Shown here: positions 26,886-34,983 of the stretch, piece after piece
Layout: each line of letters begins with the position of its first letter
How positions within the stretch are numbered: the stretch's first letter is position 1
Assembly: GCA_900313815.1 (NCBI GenBank)
Contig: OMST01000056.1
Location: 1-48,536 of the forward strand
Reading direction: 5' to 3'
DNA length: 48,536 bases
Source: an uncultured Eubacteriales bacterium
Lineage (GTDB): Bacteria > Bacillota_I > Bacilli_A > RF39 > UBA660
Notes under the pieces: model-generated
What the model was told of the DNA's origin: nothing
Seen by the model: only the letters and a program-made list of their open reading frames with translations
Databases searched by the model: none
Program-made: the position numbers and the translations under genes

Positions 26886-27380
26886 TTGAATACTAGTGGA
26901 ATCATTCGAAAAATAGATGATTTGGGAAGAATTGTTTTACCAAAAGAATTAAGAAAATATTTAAATATTAATACTGGCGATGATTTTCAAATATCATTAG
27001 AAGATGAAAAAATAATATTAGAAAAATATTCATATATTAAAAGTAATCAAAACGAAATAATTAAAATAATTTCAAGCTTTATTAAAATTACTAATGTCAA
27101 TTTTAGATTAATAGTAAATAATAGAATAGTGACTACTGGTGAAAAGATAGAATCTAAAATAATAGATATTATTAATGATAGAAAAATATTTATAGATGAA
27201 GATATTAAAAACTATGAGTTGATTTCATGTAACTATGAAAACGGGAAATTAATAATATATCCAATTGTATTAAATAGCGATTTATATGGAGCAATTGTTG
27301 TAGTGCATAATCATGATACTAAAACAGTTTTAGAATACTTAAAAATTATTTATGATATAATTAAAAACAAATATATATAA
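26886..27380 (+). CDS. spoVT: SpoVT-like AbrB-family transcriptional regulator
   Basis: 164 residues from TTG 26886 (AAGGGTGAT six bases upstream); a GTG at 26877 lies inside that site. N-terminal AbrB swapped-hairpin domain NTSGIIRKIDDLGRIVLPKELRKYLNI aligns with SpoVT and the C-terminal GAF-like half (LIVNNRIVTTGEK to IYPIVLNSDLYGAIVVVHNHD) distinguishes it from AbrB. SpoVT tunes sigma-G genes in the forespore. It sits directly after mfd, as in B. subtilis. Confidence 0.9.
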   Translation: MNTSGIIRKIDDLGRIVLPKELRKYLNINTGDDFQISLEDEKIILEKYSYIKSNQNEIIKIISSFIKITNVNFRLIVNNRIVTTGEKIESKIIDIINDRKIFIDEDIKNYELISCNYENGKLIIYPIVLNSDLYGAIVVVHNHDTKTVLEYLKIIYDIIKNKYI

Positions 27381-27459
27381 TATGTAAAAAAATGTAAATT
27401 ATTTGTTTATTTTGTCATTGTTATTGAAAATAAAATATATGAAATGTTAATATTGATAT

Positions 27460-27666
27460 GTGATGACTATGAAAATTATGAGAAATGTTTTTAAAGATAA
27501 TAGCATGTTAAAATTTACTTTAATGAGTTTAATTGGTGCTATTGGTATTATTATATTAGGTAGTAAATTTCATTTTTATGCATATCAAATTATGTATTTG
27601 TTTTTAGGATTTTATTTTATATTAAAAAATATTTATTGCAATATTTTTGGAGTTTATAATGATTGA
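27460..27666 (+). CDS. Small two-helix membrane protein, unknown
   Basis: Up to 68 residues, start uncertain among GTG 27460, ATG 27463 and ATG 27469. Basic N-terminus then two hydrophobic spans (about 19-34 and 40-57). No family recognised. Overlaps the tatD start by a few bases and carries the tatD ribosome site (TTTGGAG), suggesting coupling. It may simply be part of the tatD leader. Confidence 0.5.
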   Translation: MMTMKIMRNVFKDNSMLKFTLMSLIGAIGIIILGSKFHFYAYQIMYLFLGFYFILKNIYCNIFGVYND

Positions 27667-28402
27667 TTCTCATGCTCATATTTTAAATGAATACTATGAT
27701 AATATATATGGATTAATATATGACTTAAAAAATAAGAATATTAGATATGTATTAAATTGTGCAGATAGTATTAAGACTTCAAAGGAAGTAATTGAATCAT
27801 ATATAAAATATGATGGCTTTTTATTGCCAGCAGTTGGTATACATCCTGAATGTATAGATACTGCTGATTTGAGCGAATTAGAACATCTAATAAAAAACAA
27901 TAAAGTATATGCTGTGGGAGAAATAGGTTTAGATTATTATCAAAATGATACTAATAAAGAAGAACAAAAAGAATTATTTAACAAGCAATTAGATTTAGCT
28001 GAAAAATATAAATTGCCGATTGTAGTTCATATTAGAGATGCTATGCAAGATACATTTGATATATTAAAAAAAAGAAATCTAAAAGGTATTATTCATTGTT
28101 TTAGTGGAAGCTATGAAATGGCAAAAGAATTTATTAAATTGGGATATAAATTAGGAATCGGTGGAGTGTTGACTTTTAAAAATTCTAAATTATATCAAGT
28201 AATAGAAAAAATTGATCTTAATTATATATTATTAGAAACTGATAGTCCATATTTATCACCAGAACCATTTAGAGGCAAAAAAAATAATCCAGCAAACATA
28301 TACTATATTGCTAAAAAAATATCTGAAATAAAAAATGTATCTGTAGATGAAGTTATTAAAAAAACTAGTGAAAATTTTAATGATATTTTTGACATTCAAT
28401 AA
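27659..28402 (+). CDS. tatD: TatD-family metal-dependent hydrolase (YabD)
   Basis: 247 residues from ATG 27659. Metal ligands in the order IDSHAHI, EIGLDYY (Glu), HIRDA, IHCFSGS and ETDSPYL are all present, with PFRGKKNNPANI at the end. TatD enzymes are 3'-5' DNases or D-aminoacyl-tRNA deacylases; substrate uncertain. Position ahead of a 3D-domain gene and ksgA matches yabD-yabE-ksgA. Confidence 0.94.
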   Translation: MIDSHAHILNEYYDNIYGLIYDLKNKNIRYVLNCADSIKTSKEVIESYIKYDGFLLPAVGIHPECIDTADLSELEHLIKNNKVYAVGEIGLDYYQNDTNKEEQKELFNKQLDLAEKYKLPIVVHIRDAMQDTFDILKKRNLKGIIHCFSGSYEMAKEFIKLGYKLGIGGVLTFKNSKLYQVIEKIDLNYILLETDSPYLSPEPFRGKKNNPANIYYIAKKISEIKNVSVDEVIKKTSENFNDIFDIQ

Positions 28403-28417
28403 ACAAGATTATATAAT
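28389..28417 (+). promoter_or_regulatory. Consensus promoter before the 3D-domain gene
   Basis: TTGACA (28389-28394), 17-bp spacer, TATAAT (28412-28417): both hexamers perfect. The -35 lies inside the last codons of tatD, so the 3D gene and ksgA can be transcribed strongly and independently of tatD. Confidence 0.88.
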
Positions 28418-28437
28418 ATTGTCAAGAGAGAGGCAAT

Positions 28438-28992
28438 ATGAAGAAGTATATAATCAGCCGTATTATTATGGGCTTACAATTTTTATTTATATTAGCTGTT
28501 ATTTTCTGTTTAAAGGAAGAATTACCTAGGACAGGAATGCTTTCAATTTCACTAAATGATGATCTTACTAAAAGTGTAGGAAAAGAAATAATACAAGCAT
28601 CTCAAAATGAGTTATATAAAAAAGGTATTAATAATCCTATATATACTTTTGTTGGTGAATTAACTGGATACGCAGGCGATTGTGCTCTTTGCACTGGATA
28701 TTTAGCATGCCCTCCAAGAACTAATGTTATAAAAGAGGGTATATATTATAATGATAAAACATATGGCAGGATAAGAATAGTTGCTAGTAGCAGAAAATAT
28801 CCTTGTGGTACTATATTAAAGTTTAATGTTAATAAACTTTCTAATGAACCAATTGTTGCGATAGTACTTGATCGAGGCGTTGGAGGCAATGTTATTGATT
28901 TATTAACAGAAAGTGAAGATTATGCAATAAAACATGTTGGAAGAGTGAGACAATTAGAGTTTGAAGTTTTAAGAGAAGGATGGACAAAATGA
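28438..28992 (+). CDS. Membrane-anchored 3D-domain protein (YabE/RpfB C-terminal type)
   Basis: 184 residues. N-terminal membrane anchor (about 10-26), then a double-psi barrel of the 3D family: GELTGYAGDCALCTGYLACPP, IRIVASSRKYPCGTILKF and VAIVLDRGVGGNVIDLL. 3D-domain proteins act on peptidoglycan, often as lytic transglycosylases. It holds the yabE position (tatD-yabE-rnmV-ksgA) but lacks the G5 and DUF348 repeats, so it is a minimal version. Three Cys in the CALCTGYLAC stretch are unusual. AGAGAGG ribosome site. rnmV is absent; ksgA follows with an ATGA overlap. Confidence 0.82.
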   Translation: MKKYIISRIIMGLQFLFILAVIFCLKEELPRTGMLSISLNDDLTKSVGKEIIQASQNELYKKGINNPIYTFVGELTGYAGDCALCTGYLACPPRTNVIKEGIYYNDKTYGRIRIVASSRKYPCGTILKFNVNKLSNEPIVAIVLDRGVGGNVIDLLTESEDYAIKHVGRVRQLEFEVLREGWTK

Positions 28993-29762
28993 GAAATTTT
29001 GATTATAAAAAATCATTGGGCCAGAACTTCTTAATAGATAAAAATATTATAAATAAGATAGCAGAATCTATTAATGTTAACAATGATGATTTAATTATAG
29101 AAATAGGCCCTGGATCAGGTGCTTTAACACAAGAATTAGTAAAAAAAGGTTGTAAAGTAATTTGCTTTGAAATAGACGAAAGATTAAAAGATAAATTATC
29201 ACTTATAAAAAGTGATAATTTAACAATTATATTTAATGACTTTTTAACAATTAATTTAAATGATTATACTAAAGATTATAAGAGATTATTTTTTGTAGGC
29301 AATCTACCTTACTATATAACAACTGCGATAATCAATAAAATTGTAAGTGAAAGTAATCCATATGAAATAACCATAATGATTCAAAAAGAAGTGGCTGATC
29401 GATTTTCAGCAAAACCTAATTCAAAAGAATATGGATCTTTAAGCGTTTTTTTACAGTATAATTTTGATATAATTAAAATATGTAATGTAAGTAAAAATTG
29501 TTTTGAACCTGTTCCCAAAGTAGACAGTACGGTTTTAAAACTAATTAAAAATAAAAAATATAATGTTAAAAACGAACAAAAATTTTATAAATTAATAAAA
29601 GATTCATTTAAGCAAAAAAGAAAAAATCTTAGAAACAATTTAAAAAGCTATGATTTTGAAAAAATCAATAGCATTTTAAAAACATTTGATAAAGATTTAA
29701 ATAAAAGAGCTGAGCAAATAACAATAGAGGAATTTGTTAAAATATCTAATGAAATATTTTAG
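28989..29762 (+). CDS. rsmA: 16S rRNA dimethyladenosine transferase RsmA (KsgA)
   Basis: 257 residues from ATG 28989 (AGAAGGATG upstream). KKSLGQNFLIDKNIINKI, SAM motif IEIGPGSGALTQEL, catalytic NLPYYITT and the FEPVPKVDSTVL block are diagnostic. Dimethylates A1518/A1519; loss gives kasugamycin resistance. Coupled to the preceding gene by ATGA. Confidence 0.97.
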   Translation: MRNFDYKKSLGQNFLIDKNIINKIAESINVNNDDLIIEIGPGSGALTQELVKKGCKVICFEIDERLKDKLSLIKSDNLTIIFNDFLTINLNDYTKDYKRLFFVGNLPYYITTAIINKIVSESNPYEITIMIQKEVADRFSAKPNSKEYGSLSVFLQYNFDIIKICNVSKNCFEPVPKVDSTVLKLIKNKKYNVKNEQKFYKLIKDSFKQKRKNLRNNLKSYDFEKINSILKTFDKDLNKRAEQITIEEFVKISNEIF

Positions 29763-29773
29763 ATATTTTTTTT
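29740..29773 (+). terminator. Terminator after rsmA
   Basis: AAATATCT and AGATATTT arms (29740-29747 and 29761-29768) with a 13-base loop, then T residues. The hairpin overlaps the end of rsmA. The loop is long, so strength is uncertain. Confidence 0.5.
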
Positions 29774-31232
29774 ATTCTGAAAAATATCCAACCTCTGGAA
29801 GACTTCTTCCATTACCAACTATAGTTTCAATTGAAGATGAATTGCTTGATTTAAATAAAAGAGCAACGGAACCTCCACCATCTAAATTAACTGCTGTCTG
29901 ACATCCTAGGTCGTAGAATATATTGATACCAGTATTTCTCGATTCATTACTTGAAGTAAATAAAACAAAATTATTATTATTTATTTGGCATAGCATTTGT
30001 AATCCTTTTTTCCCTTCATTATCTCCAGGCATACGAGAATTATGATTATTATAATTTGTTTTTTGACCATCTAATATAACTGGAGCTGCGAATGTATATG
30101 TGTTTCTAATTCCGGAATTTATTACGCTTTCTGACCAAGCTTTCTTCTCAGTTTTATTTGTTTCTTTCATTTTTTTATCTACAAATACTACCATTTGATT
30201 ATCAGGATTTACACCTGCAATAAACCAAGTTAATAAATCGCCTTTTTCCCATTGATTTCTTACTACTTTTCCATCTGTTATTACAATTGTACCAACACTA
30301 GTTTTGTTATAACCACTATAATAATTAACACTATTAGGATCATATGTATCTTTTAAATAAAAGCCACTTGCATTAAAACCTAAAACTAATTTATTATTCA
30401 TTCCTTTATCAGTTATTTCTTTTTTTAATAAATTTCCGGGGCGTTCAAGTACAGAACCATATGGACTAGCATCCCTTTTATTTAATTGTTCATATGGATT
30501 TATTGCCCATATTCTTGTCAAATAATATTTACCTTTTTGAGTAATATAAACTTTTAAAGTATCAGTTTCTTCTTGTTTAATAATTGTCTCATCACTATTA
30601 GGTAATATTGGTTCAAATATCATTAATCCAGAACTTATTTTTTCTAATTCATTTAATAATACTTCTTTTATCTCTTGATCATTAATACTTTCAACTCTAA
30701 CTCTAAGTTCACTTAGTTTAGCATAGCTTTTAGAAAATCTTAGTTGTCTAATCTCTGTCATAATATCAACAAATGGTTTTAAATATCTTAGTTTTTCTAA
30801 TAAACTTTCTTGGGTATCATCATTTACCTTTTCTATTTTACTTTCAGCGTTATAGTAATCATTTAATAATAAAGTTTGTTTAACAAGATTTAATTTTGCT
30901 AATGCATCATTATAATATAATTCACTTATTGTATTGCTATTAGAATTATCTAAACATTGAGAATATTCACTATTTGGAAATGATACTTGTACTAATAAGC
31001 TAACAATTGTTGGAATTAAAAATATTAGGGCAGCTGCTACAATATTTGGAACAGCTTTTTTCTTTATAATAGCTATAGCATCATCGTCACCTTTAGTTGC
31101 TGCACTAATAAATTTAAATATTAGTGAAAACATTAAAACTGAAGGAACCACAATTAAAATAACAGTAATTATTATTCTTACTATTTTAATTATTTCTAAA
31201 ATACTTGGGCTATTACATATACTTAAAATCAT
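29772..31232 (-). CDS. Two-helix membrane domain fused to a phosphodiester glycosidase (NAGPA) domain
   Basis: 486 residues from ATG 31230-31232 (a GTG at 31241 is also in frame). Residues 10-40 and about 62-85 are hydrophobic, separated by KGDDDAIAIIKKK; the layout resembles small VirB2/TrbC-type pilin-like proteins of Firmicutes. A helical region of about 130 residues follows, then a NAGPA/DUF2233 domain: LGFNASGFYLK, VGTIVITDGKVV, AAPVILDGQK and the hallmark TAVNLDGGGSVALLF, ending GNGRSLPEVGYF. Such enzymes cleave sugar-phosphodiesters, for example in exopolysaccharides or teichoic acids. Encoded against the leading strand. TGATATAAT just upstream of the start is an extended -10. Confidence 0.8.
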   Translation of the reverse strand: MILSICNSPSILEIIKIVRIIITVILIVVPSVLMFSLIFKFISAATKGDDDAIAIIKKKAVPNIVAAALIFLIPTIVSLLVQVSFPNSEYSQCLDNSNSNTISELYYNDALAKLNLVKQTLLLNDYYNAESKIEKVNDDTQESLLEKLRYLKPFVDIMTEIRQLRFSKSYAKLSELRVRVESINDQEIKEVLLNELEKISSGLMIFEPILPNSDETIIKQEETDTLKVYITQKGKYYLTRIWAINPYEQLNKRDASPYGSVLERPGNLLKKEITDKGMNNKLVLGFNASGFYLKDTYDPNSVNYYSGYNKTSVGTIVITDGKVVRNQWEKGDLLTWFIAGVNPDNQMVVFVDKKMKETNKTEKKAWSESVINSGIRNTYTFAAPVILDGQKTNYNNHNSRMPGDNEGKKGLQMLCQINNNNFVLFTSSNESRNTGINIFYDLGCQTAVNLDGGGSVALLFKSSNSSSIETIVGNGRSLPEVGYFSE

Positions 31233-31324
31233 ATTTATCACAAGCTAATTATATCATAATAGTATAAATATTTCATAAATAATGAATATATTTATTTAAA
31301 AAACATATTTATATATAGGGGATT

Positions 31325-32086
31325 ATGTTTAAAATAGGAGATTACGTTACTAGAAAAAAATATAATAATGATATAATTTTTAAAATTACTAAAATCAATG
31401 ATAATATTGTTTATTTAACCGGAGTAGATTTAAGATTATATGCCGATTCAAATATAGAAGATTTAATACCATGTAATAAATGCACTGATAAAGGAAATAA
31501 TAATAAATTAAGAAATTTAGATACAAATAATTACTTTTATATTCCTGGAACTATTTTGCACTTAGATACGGATACTGATTATTTAAATAAATGCTTAAAA
31601 TATTATAAAAAACAAAATATTAAAGCTTATGGATATTGTTATAAGATAGAAGAATTTAAAGATCATGTGTTGGATTTATTAAATACATGTGATCCTTCAA
31701 TATTGGTAATAACAGGACACGATGCTTATTATAAAAAAACAAATACATACAAAAATAGCAAATATTTTATTGAAACAGTGAAAGAAGTTAGAAAGTATTA
31801 TAAAAAGCATCAGGATTTAATAATTATAGCTGGTGCATGTCAAAGCGATTATAAAAATTTAATATTGGCGAAATCTACATTTGCATCGAGCCCTAAACAT
31901 ATAAATATACACGCGTTAGATCCAGCAATATTAGCTTGTTCAATAGCTTTATTAGAGCAAAGTGAAAAAGCAAATATACTTAGCATATTGGAAAAAACTA
32001 AATGTGGTTCAGATGGATTTGGAGGAGTGATAACAAACGGAGTAATGTTTGTTGGATTTCCAAGAAAGGACAATAATGAATATTAA
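31325..32086 (+). CDS. yabG: Sporulation-specific protease YabG
   Basis: 253 residues. Aligns along its length with YabG: FKIGDYVTRKKYNNDIIFKI, DLRLYADSNIEDLI, PGTILHLDTDTDYLNKCLKYY, ILVITGHDAYYKK, GACQSDYKNLILA, ASSPKHINIHALDP and GGVITNGVMFVGFP. YabG trims coat and, in clostridia, pre-pro-CspBA proteins; the conserved His (GHDA) and Cys (GACQS) are likely catalytic. About 35 residues shorter than the Bacillus protein through loss of a linker. Operon yabG-veg-spoVG as in Bacillus (where sspF, ispE and purR intervene). Confidence 0.95.
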   Translation: MFKIGDYVTRKKYNNDIIFKITKINDNIVYLTGVDLRLYADSNIEDLIPCNKCTDKGNNNKLRNLDTNNYFYIPGTILHLDTDTDYLNKCLKYYKKQNIKAYGYCYKIEEFKDHVLDLLNTCDPSILVITGHDAYYKKTNTYKNSKYFIETVKEVRKYYKKHQDLIIIAGACQSDYKNLILAKSTFASSPKHINIHALDPAILACSIALLEQSEKANILSILEKTKCGSDGFGGVITNGVMFVGFPRKDNNEY

Positions 32087-32291
32087 CAAAATTATTAAAA
32101 GTATTAATGAATTATCAGGAAAAAAATTAAAAATCAAAGTTAATATTGGTAGAAACAAGTATGAATACTATGAAGGTTATATTAAATCTATATATTCTAA
32201 TCTATTCACAGTTGAAACTAATAAAGGCATTAAAACATGGACATATTCTGACGTAGCTACTAAAGTGGTGACACTTACCAAATTTAATTAA
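32076..32291 (+). CDS. veg: Veg family protein
   Basis: 71 residues from ATG 32076 (AAGGAC seven bases upstream), overlapping the end of yabG by 11 bases. MNINKIIKSINELSGKKLKIKVNIGRNK and the closing TYSDVATKVVTLTF-like segment match Veg ([38 protein letters not shown]). An Sm-like-fold protein in Firmicutes, implicated in biofilm formation and spore outgrowth; mechanism poorly known. Confidence 0.88.
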   Translation: MNINKIIKSINELSGKKLKIKVNIGRNKYEYYEGYIKSIYSNLFTVETNKGIKTWTYSDVATKVVTLTKFN

Positions 32292-32296
32292 AAATA

Positions 32297-32325
32297 TTGA
32301 TATTGAGTAATAAATGTATTATAAT
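32297..32325 (+). promoter_or_regulatory. spoVG promoter
   Basis: TTGATA (32297-32302), 17-bp spacer, TATAAT (32320-32325). A housekeeping-type promoter rather than the sigma-H type used by B. subtilis spoVG. Confidence 0.8.
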
Positions 32326-32353
32326 TAAAGTAGCTAAATGTAAGGAGGTACTT

Positions 32354-32638
32354 ATGAAAATAACATCTGTAAAAATTCGTAAGGTTGAGAGAGAAAATTC
32401 TCGTATGAAAGGAATTGCATCTGTTGTTGTTGATGATGCTATAGCTATTCACGATATTAGAATTATTGAAGGGGATAATGGACTATTTATCGCTATGCCA
32501 AGTCGTAAAACTCCAGTAGGTGAATACAAAGACATTGCTCATCCAATCAACCAAGAAGTAAGAACTATGTTTGAAAAAGAAATTTTAGATGCTTATGATA
32601 AAGCAGAAGACGTTCAAACAAACGAAACTGAAGAATAA
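32354..32638 (+). CDS. spoVG: SpoVG, RNA/DNA-binding regulator
   Basis: 94 residues from ATG 32354, preceded by TAAGGAGGT. MKITSVKIRKVERENSRMKGIASVVVDDAIAIHDIRIIEG and MPSRKTPVGEYKDIAHPI are near-invariant SpoVG segments. Small nucleic-acid-binding protein affecting division, virulence factors and sporulation. Codon use and GC are higher than around it, consistent with strong expression. Ends in a terminator. Confidence 0.97.
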   Translation: MKITSVKIRKVERENSRMKGIASVVVDDAIAIHDIRIIEGDNGLFIAMPSRKTPVGEYKDIAHPINQEVRTMFEKEILDAYDKAEDVQTNETEE

Positions 32639-32644
32639 TAAATT

Positions 32645-32668
32645 AAGACCATCAAGGTCTTTTTTTTT
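32645..32668 (+). terminator. Terminator after spoVG
   Basis: AAGACC, loop ATCAA, GGTCTT, then eight T. Confidence 0.9.
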
Positions 32669-32699
32669 ATTTACTTGAATAATATTAATTGGTGATAAT

Positions 32700-32993
32700 A
32701 TGGAAATTGTAAAAGAGACCAACATCATGAATATATCTAATCATAATATAACAATAGCAGAAAGAAAAAATATAGTTTTAAGCGGAATTAAAAAATTAAA
32801 TAGTTTTGATGATACAGAGTTTTTTATTGATTCAACTATGGGATCCATACTAATAAAAGGTAATAATTTAGAATTAGTAAATTTAGATACGTATTCAGGG
32901 AAATTATCTATAAAAGGAAAAATAATATCGTTAACTTATTTAGATGATACTAAAGTAAAAAATGATGGATTAATATCAAGGTTGTTTAAATGA
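32700..32993 (+). CDS. yabP: Sporulation protein YabP
   Basis: 97 residues. HNITIAERKNIVLSGIKKLNSFDDTEFFIDSTMGSILIKGNNLELVNLDTYSGKLSIKGKI matches YabP (MKGRKLLEISGVIQVESFDNEEFLLETVMGMLTVRGQNL...). YabP is needed for spore cortex assembly in Bacillus. It is followed by yabQ with an ATGA overlap and then divIC, the Bacillus order. GGTGAT ribosome site; no obvious housekeeping promoter. Confidence 0.9.
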   Translation: MEIVKETNIMNISNHNITIAERKNIVLSGIKKLNSFDDTEFFIDSTMGSILIKGNNLELVNLDTYSGKLSIKGKIISLTYLDDTKVKNDGLISRLFK

Positions 32994-33277
32994 GTTTGAA
33001 AGAACAAATAGTATCTTTTATTTTTTCTTTTTTATATGGAACCATTAGTAGTTATTTATATATCACATTCTATAGATTCTTTCATGATAAAAATAGATCT
33101 TTTAATATTTTAAATTCTTTATTATTTGTCATAGATTTAATAATTATTTATTTTGTAATTTTTCTACTTATAAATGAAGGGGATGTTAAAATAGTATTCG
33201 TATTAATAACTATAACTACATTTTTTGTATTAAATTATAAAAATTTACAAAAAAAATGTAAAAATATGTTTAATTGA
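32990..33277 (+). CDS. yabQ: Spore cortex biosynthesis membrane protein YabQ
   Basis: 95 residues with about four hydrophobic spans. LNSLLFVIDLIIIYFVIFLLINEGDVKIVFVL matches the YabQ core (DILFW...NEGELRFY). Required for cortex formation; its homologues localise to the forespore outer membrane. Shorter than Bacillus YabQ (211), lacking the charged C-terminal tail, as in many clostridial versions. Starts within the yabP stop. Confidence 0.82.
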   Translation: MSLKEQIVSFIFSFLYGTISSYLYITFYRFFHDKNRSFNILNSLLFVIDLIIIYFVIFLLINEGDVKIVFVLITITTFFVLNYKNLQKKCKNMFN

Positions 33278-33307
33278 TTGTAATTGTAAATATACATAAG
33301 TTATAAT
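33278..33307 (+). promoter_or_regulatory. divIC promoter
   Basis: TTGTAA (33278-33283), 18-bp spacer, TATAAT (33302-33307). Separates divIC-tilS-ftsH from the sporulation pair upstream. Confidence 0.6.
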
Positions 33308-33337
33308 TATATTAATAATAGGATGGGATATAATAGT

Positions 33338-33628
33338 ATGAGAAAAATGAGTCAAAAAACTAAATTTAGAGTGACTTTTTTAACAATAGTGTTTATAATA
33401 TCTATTGTGGTTTTTGTTTCTACTACTATTTCATATGTATCTCAAATTATTAAAAATAATAATGAAATAAAAGATTTAAATACAGTTTTTAATGAAAAAC
33501 TTGCTGAAGATGAAAATTTAAAAGATGAAATTAATAGACTACAAGATCCTGAATATATGGCAAAATATGCTCGTGAAAAATATTTATATTCTAAAAATGG
33601 TGAAATAATCATAAAAATAGAAGAATAA
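33338..33628 (+). CDS. divIC: Cell division protein DivIC/FtsB family
   Basis: 96 residues from ATG 33338; an in-frame ATG at 33323 has no ribosome site. Single membrane span (about 14-37), coiled coil with Asn/Glu/Leu heptads, and DPEYMAKYAREKYLYSKNGEIIIKI, the DivIC/FtsB ending. Component of the FtsL-DivIB-DivIC division complex. Position between yabQ and tilS agrees with Bacillus; yabR and spoIIE are missing. Confidence 0.9.
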   Translation: MRKMSQKTKFRVTFLTIVFIISIVVFVSTTISYVSQIIKNNNEIKDLNTVFNEKLAEDENLKDEINRLQDPEYMAKYAREKYLYSKNGEIIIKIEE

Positions 33629-33642
33629 TAGAAAGGCTTGAT

Positions 33643-34968
33643 ATGGAAGAAGTATATAATTTTATTGGTCAGGAAATAGAATTAAAGCCTTCTGATACAG
33701 TTGTTATTGGTGTTTCAGGTGGACCCGATTCTATGGCCCTATTATACATTTTAAATGAATTTAAAAATAAAATAGGATTTAAAATAGTATGTGCTCATGT
33801 AAATCATAATAAAAGAGTTGAAAGTGAGCAAGAAAAAAAGGATTTAGAAAAGTATTGTAAAGAAAACAATATTATTTTTGAGTATATTAAAATAGAGTCT
33901 TGGGGAGATGATAATTTTCATAATGAAGCACGAAGTGTTAGATATGGTTTCTTTACTGAACTTGTAGAAAAATATAGTGCTAAGTATTTAATGACTGCTC
34001 ATCAAGGTGATGATTTAATTGAAACAATACTTATGAGAATAGTAAGGGGCTCAACTCTTAAAGGATATAGTGGTTTTAGTAGAATAGTTGATAAAGATAC
34101 ATACAAAATAGTAAGGCCACTAATAACTGTTACTAAAGATGAAATAAATGAATTCAATAAGAAAAATAATATAAAATATGCGATTGATGCTTCTAATAAT
34201 GAAGATCATTATACTAGAAATAGATATAGACATGTAGTATTACCATTTTTAAAAAAAGAAGAAAAAAATGTTCATAAAAAATTCTTAAAATTTAGTGAAA
34301 CATTATTAGAAAATAGTAATTATATTGATTTAGAAGCAAGAAAAGTTTTTAATAAAGTGTTTGTAAATGGATCTTTAGATATCGATAAATTCAAAGTATT
34401 AGAAAAAGTTATTCAAACTAAAATAATTTACAATATTTTGGAAAAAATATATGGTGATGATTTATTAATAGTTGGAGATGCTCACGTTGATTTAATATTT
34501 GATTTAATATATTCAACAAAATCAAATAGTATAGTTCATTTACCAAATAATGTTATAGTAATAAAAGCCTACAATGAATTGGTATTTAGTTTTGATGAAG
34601 ATGAGTATGGTTCTTATGAAATAGAAATTAATAAAGTAGTTAATCTTCCGAATGGAAAAATAATTGAACAAATAGAAGATATAAATGATCACTCTAACTA
34701 TGTTGTTCGACTAAATAGTAAAGACGTTGCATTACCTTTATATGTTAGAAATAGAAAAGATGGAGATAAGATTGATGTTAAAGGAATGGAAGGTCGCAAA
34801 AAAGTAAGTGATATTTTTATTAATGAGAAGATTAAAACCAGTGATAGAAAACTATGGCCAATAGTATTAGACTCTAAAGATAATATAGTTTGGATTCCTG
34901 GAATTAAAAAGTCTAAATTTGACAAAAAACCAACCGAAGAGTATGATATTATACTAAGGTATTATTAG
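33643..34968 (+). CDS. tilS: tRNA(Ile)-lysidine synthase TilS
   Basis: 441 residues. PP-loop VSGGPDSMALLY (24-35), CAHVNHNKR, TAHQGDDLIETILMRIVRGS, RYRHVVLPFL, and C-terminal TilS domain (LYVRNRKDGDKI to WIPGIKKS). Converts C34 of the AUA-reading tRNA to lysidine, vital in an AT-rich genome with many AUA codons. Lies directly before ftsH; the usual hprT between them is gone. Confidence 0.96.
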   Translation: MEEVYNFIGQEIELKPSDTVVIGVSGGPDSMALLYILNEFKNKIGFKIVCAHVNHNKRVESEQEKKDLEKYCKENNIIFEYIKIESWGDDNFHNEARSVRYGFFTELVEKYSAKYLMTAHQGDDLIETILMRIVRGSTLKGYSGFSRIVDKDTYKIVRPLITVTKDEINEFNKKNNIKYAIDASNNEDHYTRNRYRHVVLPFLKKEEKNVHKKFLKFSETLLENSNYIDLEARKVFNKVFVNGSLDIDKFKVLEKVIQTKIIYNILEKIYGDDLLIVGDAHVDLIFDLIYSTKSNSIVHLPNNVIVIKAYNELVFSFDEDEYGSYEIEINKVVNLPNGKIIEQIEDINDHSNYVVRLNSKDVALPLYVRNRKDGDKIDVKGMEGRKKVSDIFINEKIKTSDRKLWPIVLDSKDNIVWIPGIKKSKFDKKPTEEYDIILRYY

Positions 34969-34983
34969 GAAAGGAAGAAGATT

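Noticed and set aside
29761-29789. GATATTTTT...AAAAATATC inverted repeat as terminator
   Set aside because: The T run is in the 5' arm, not after the stem; the alternative hairpin at 29740-29773 fits better.
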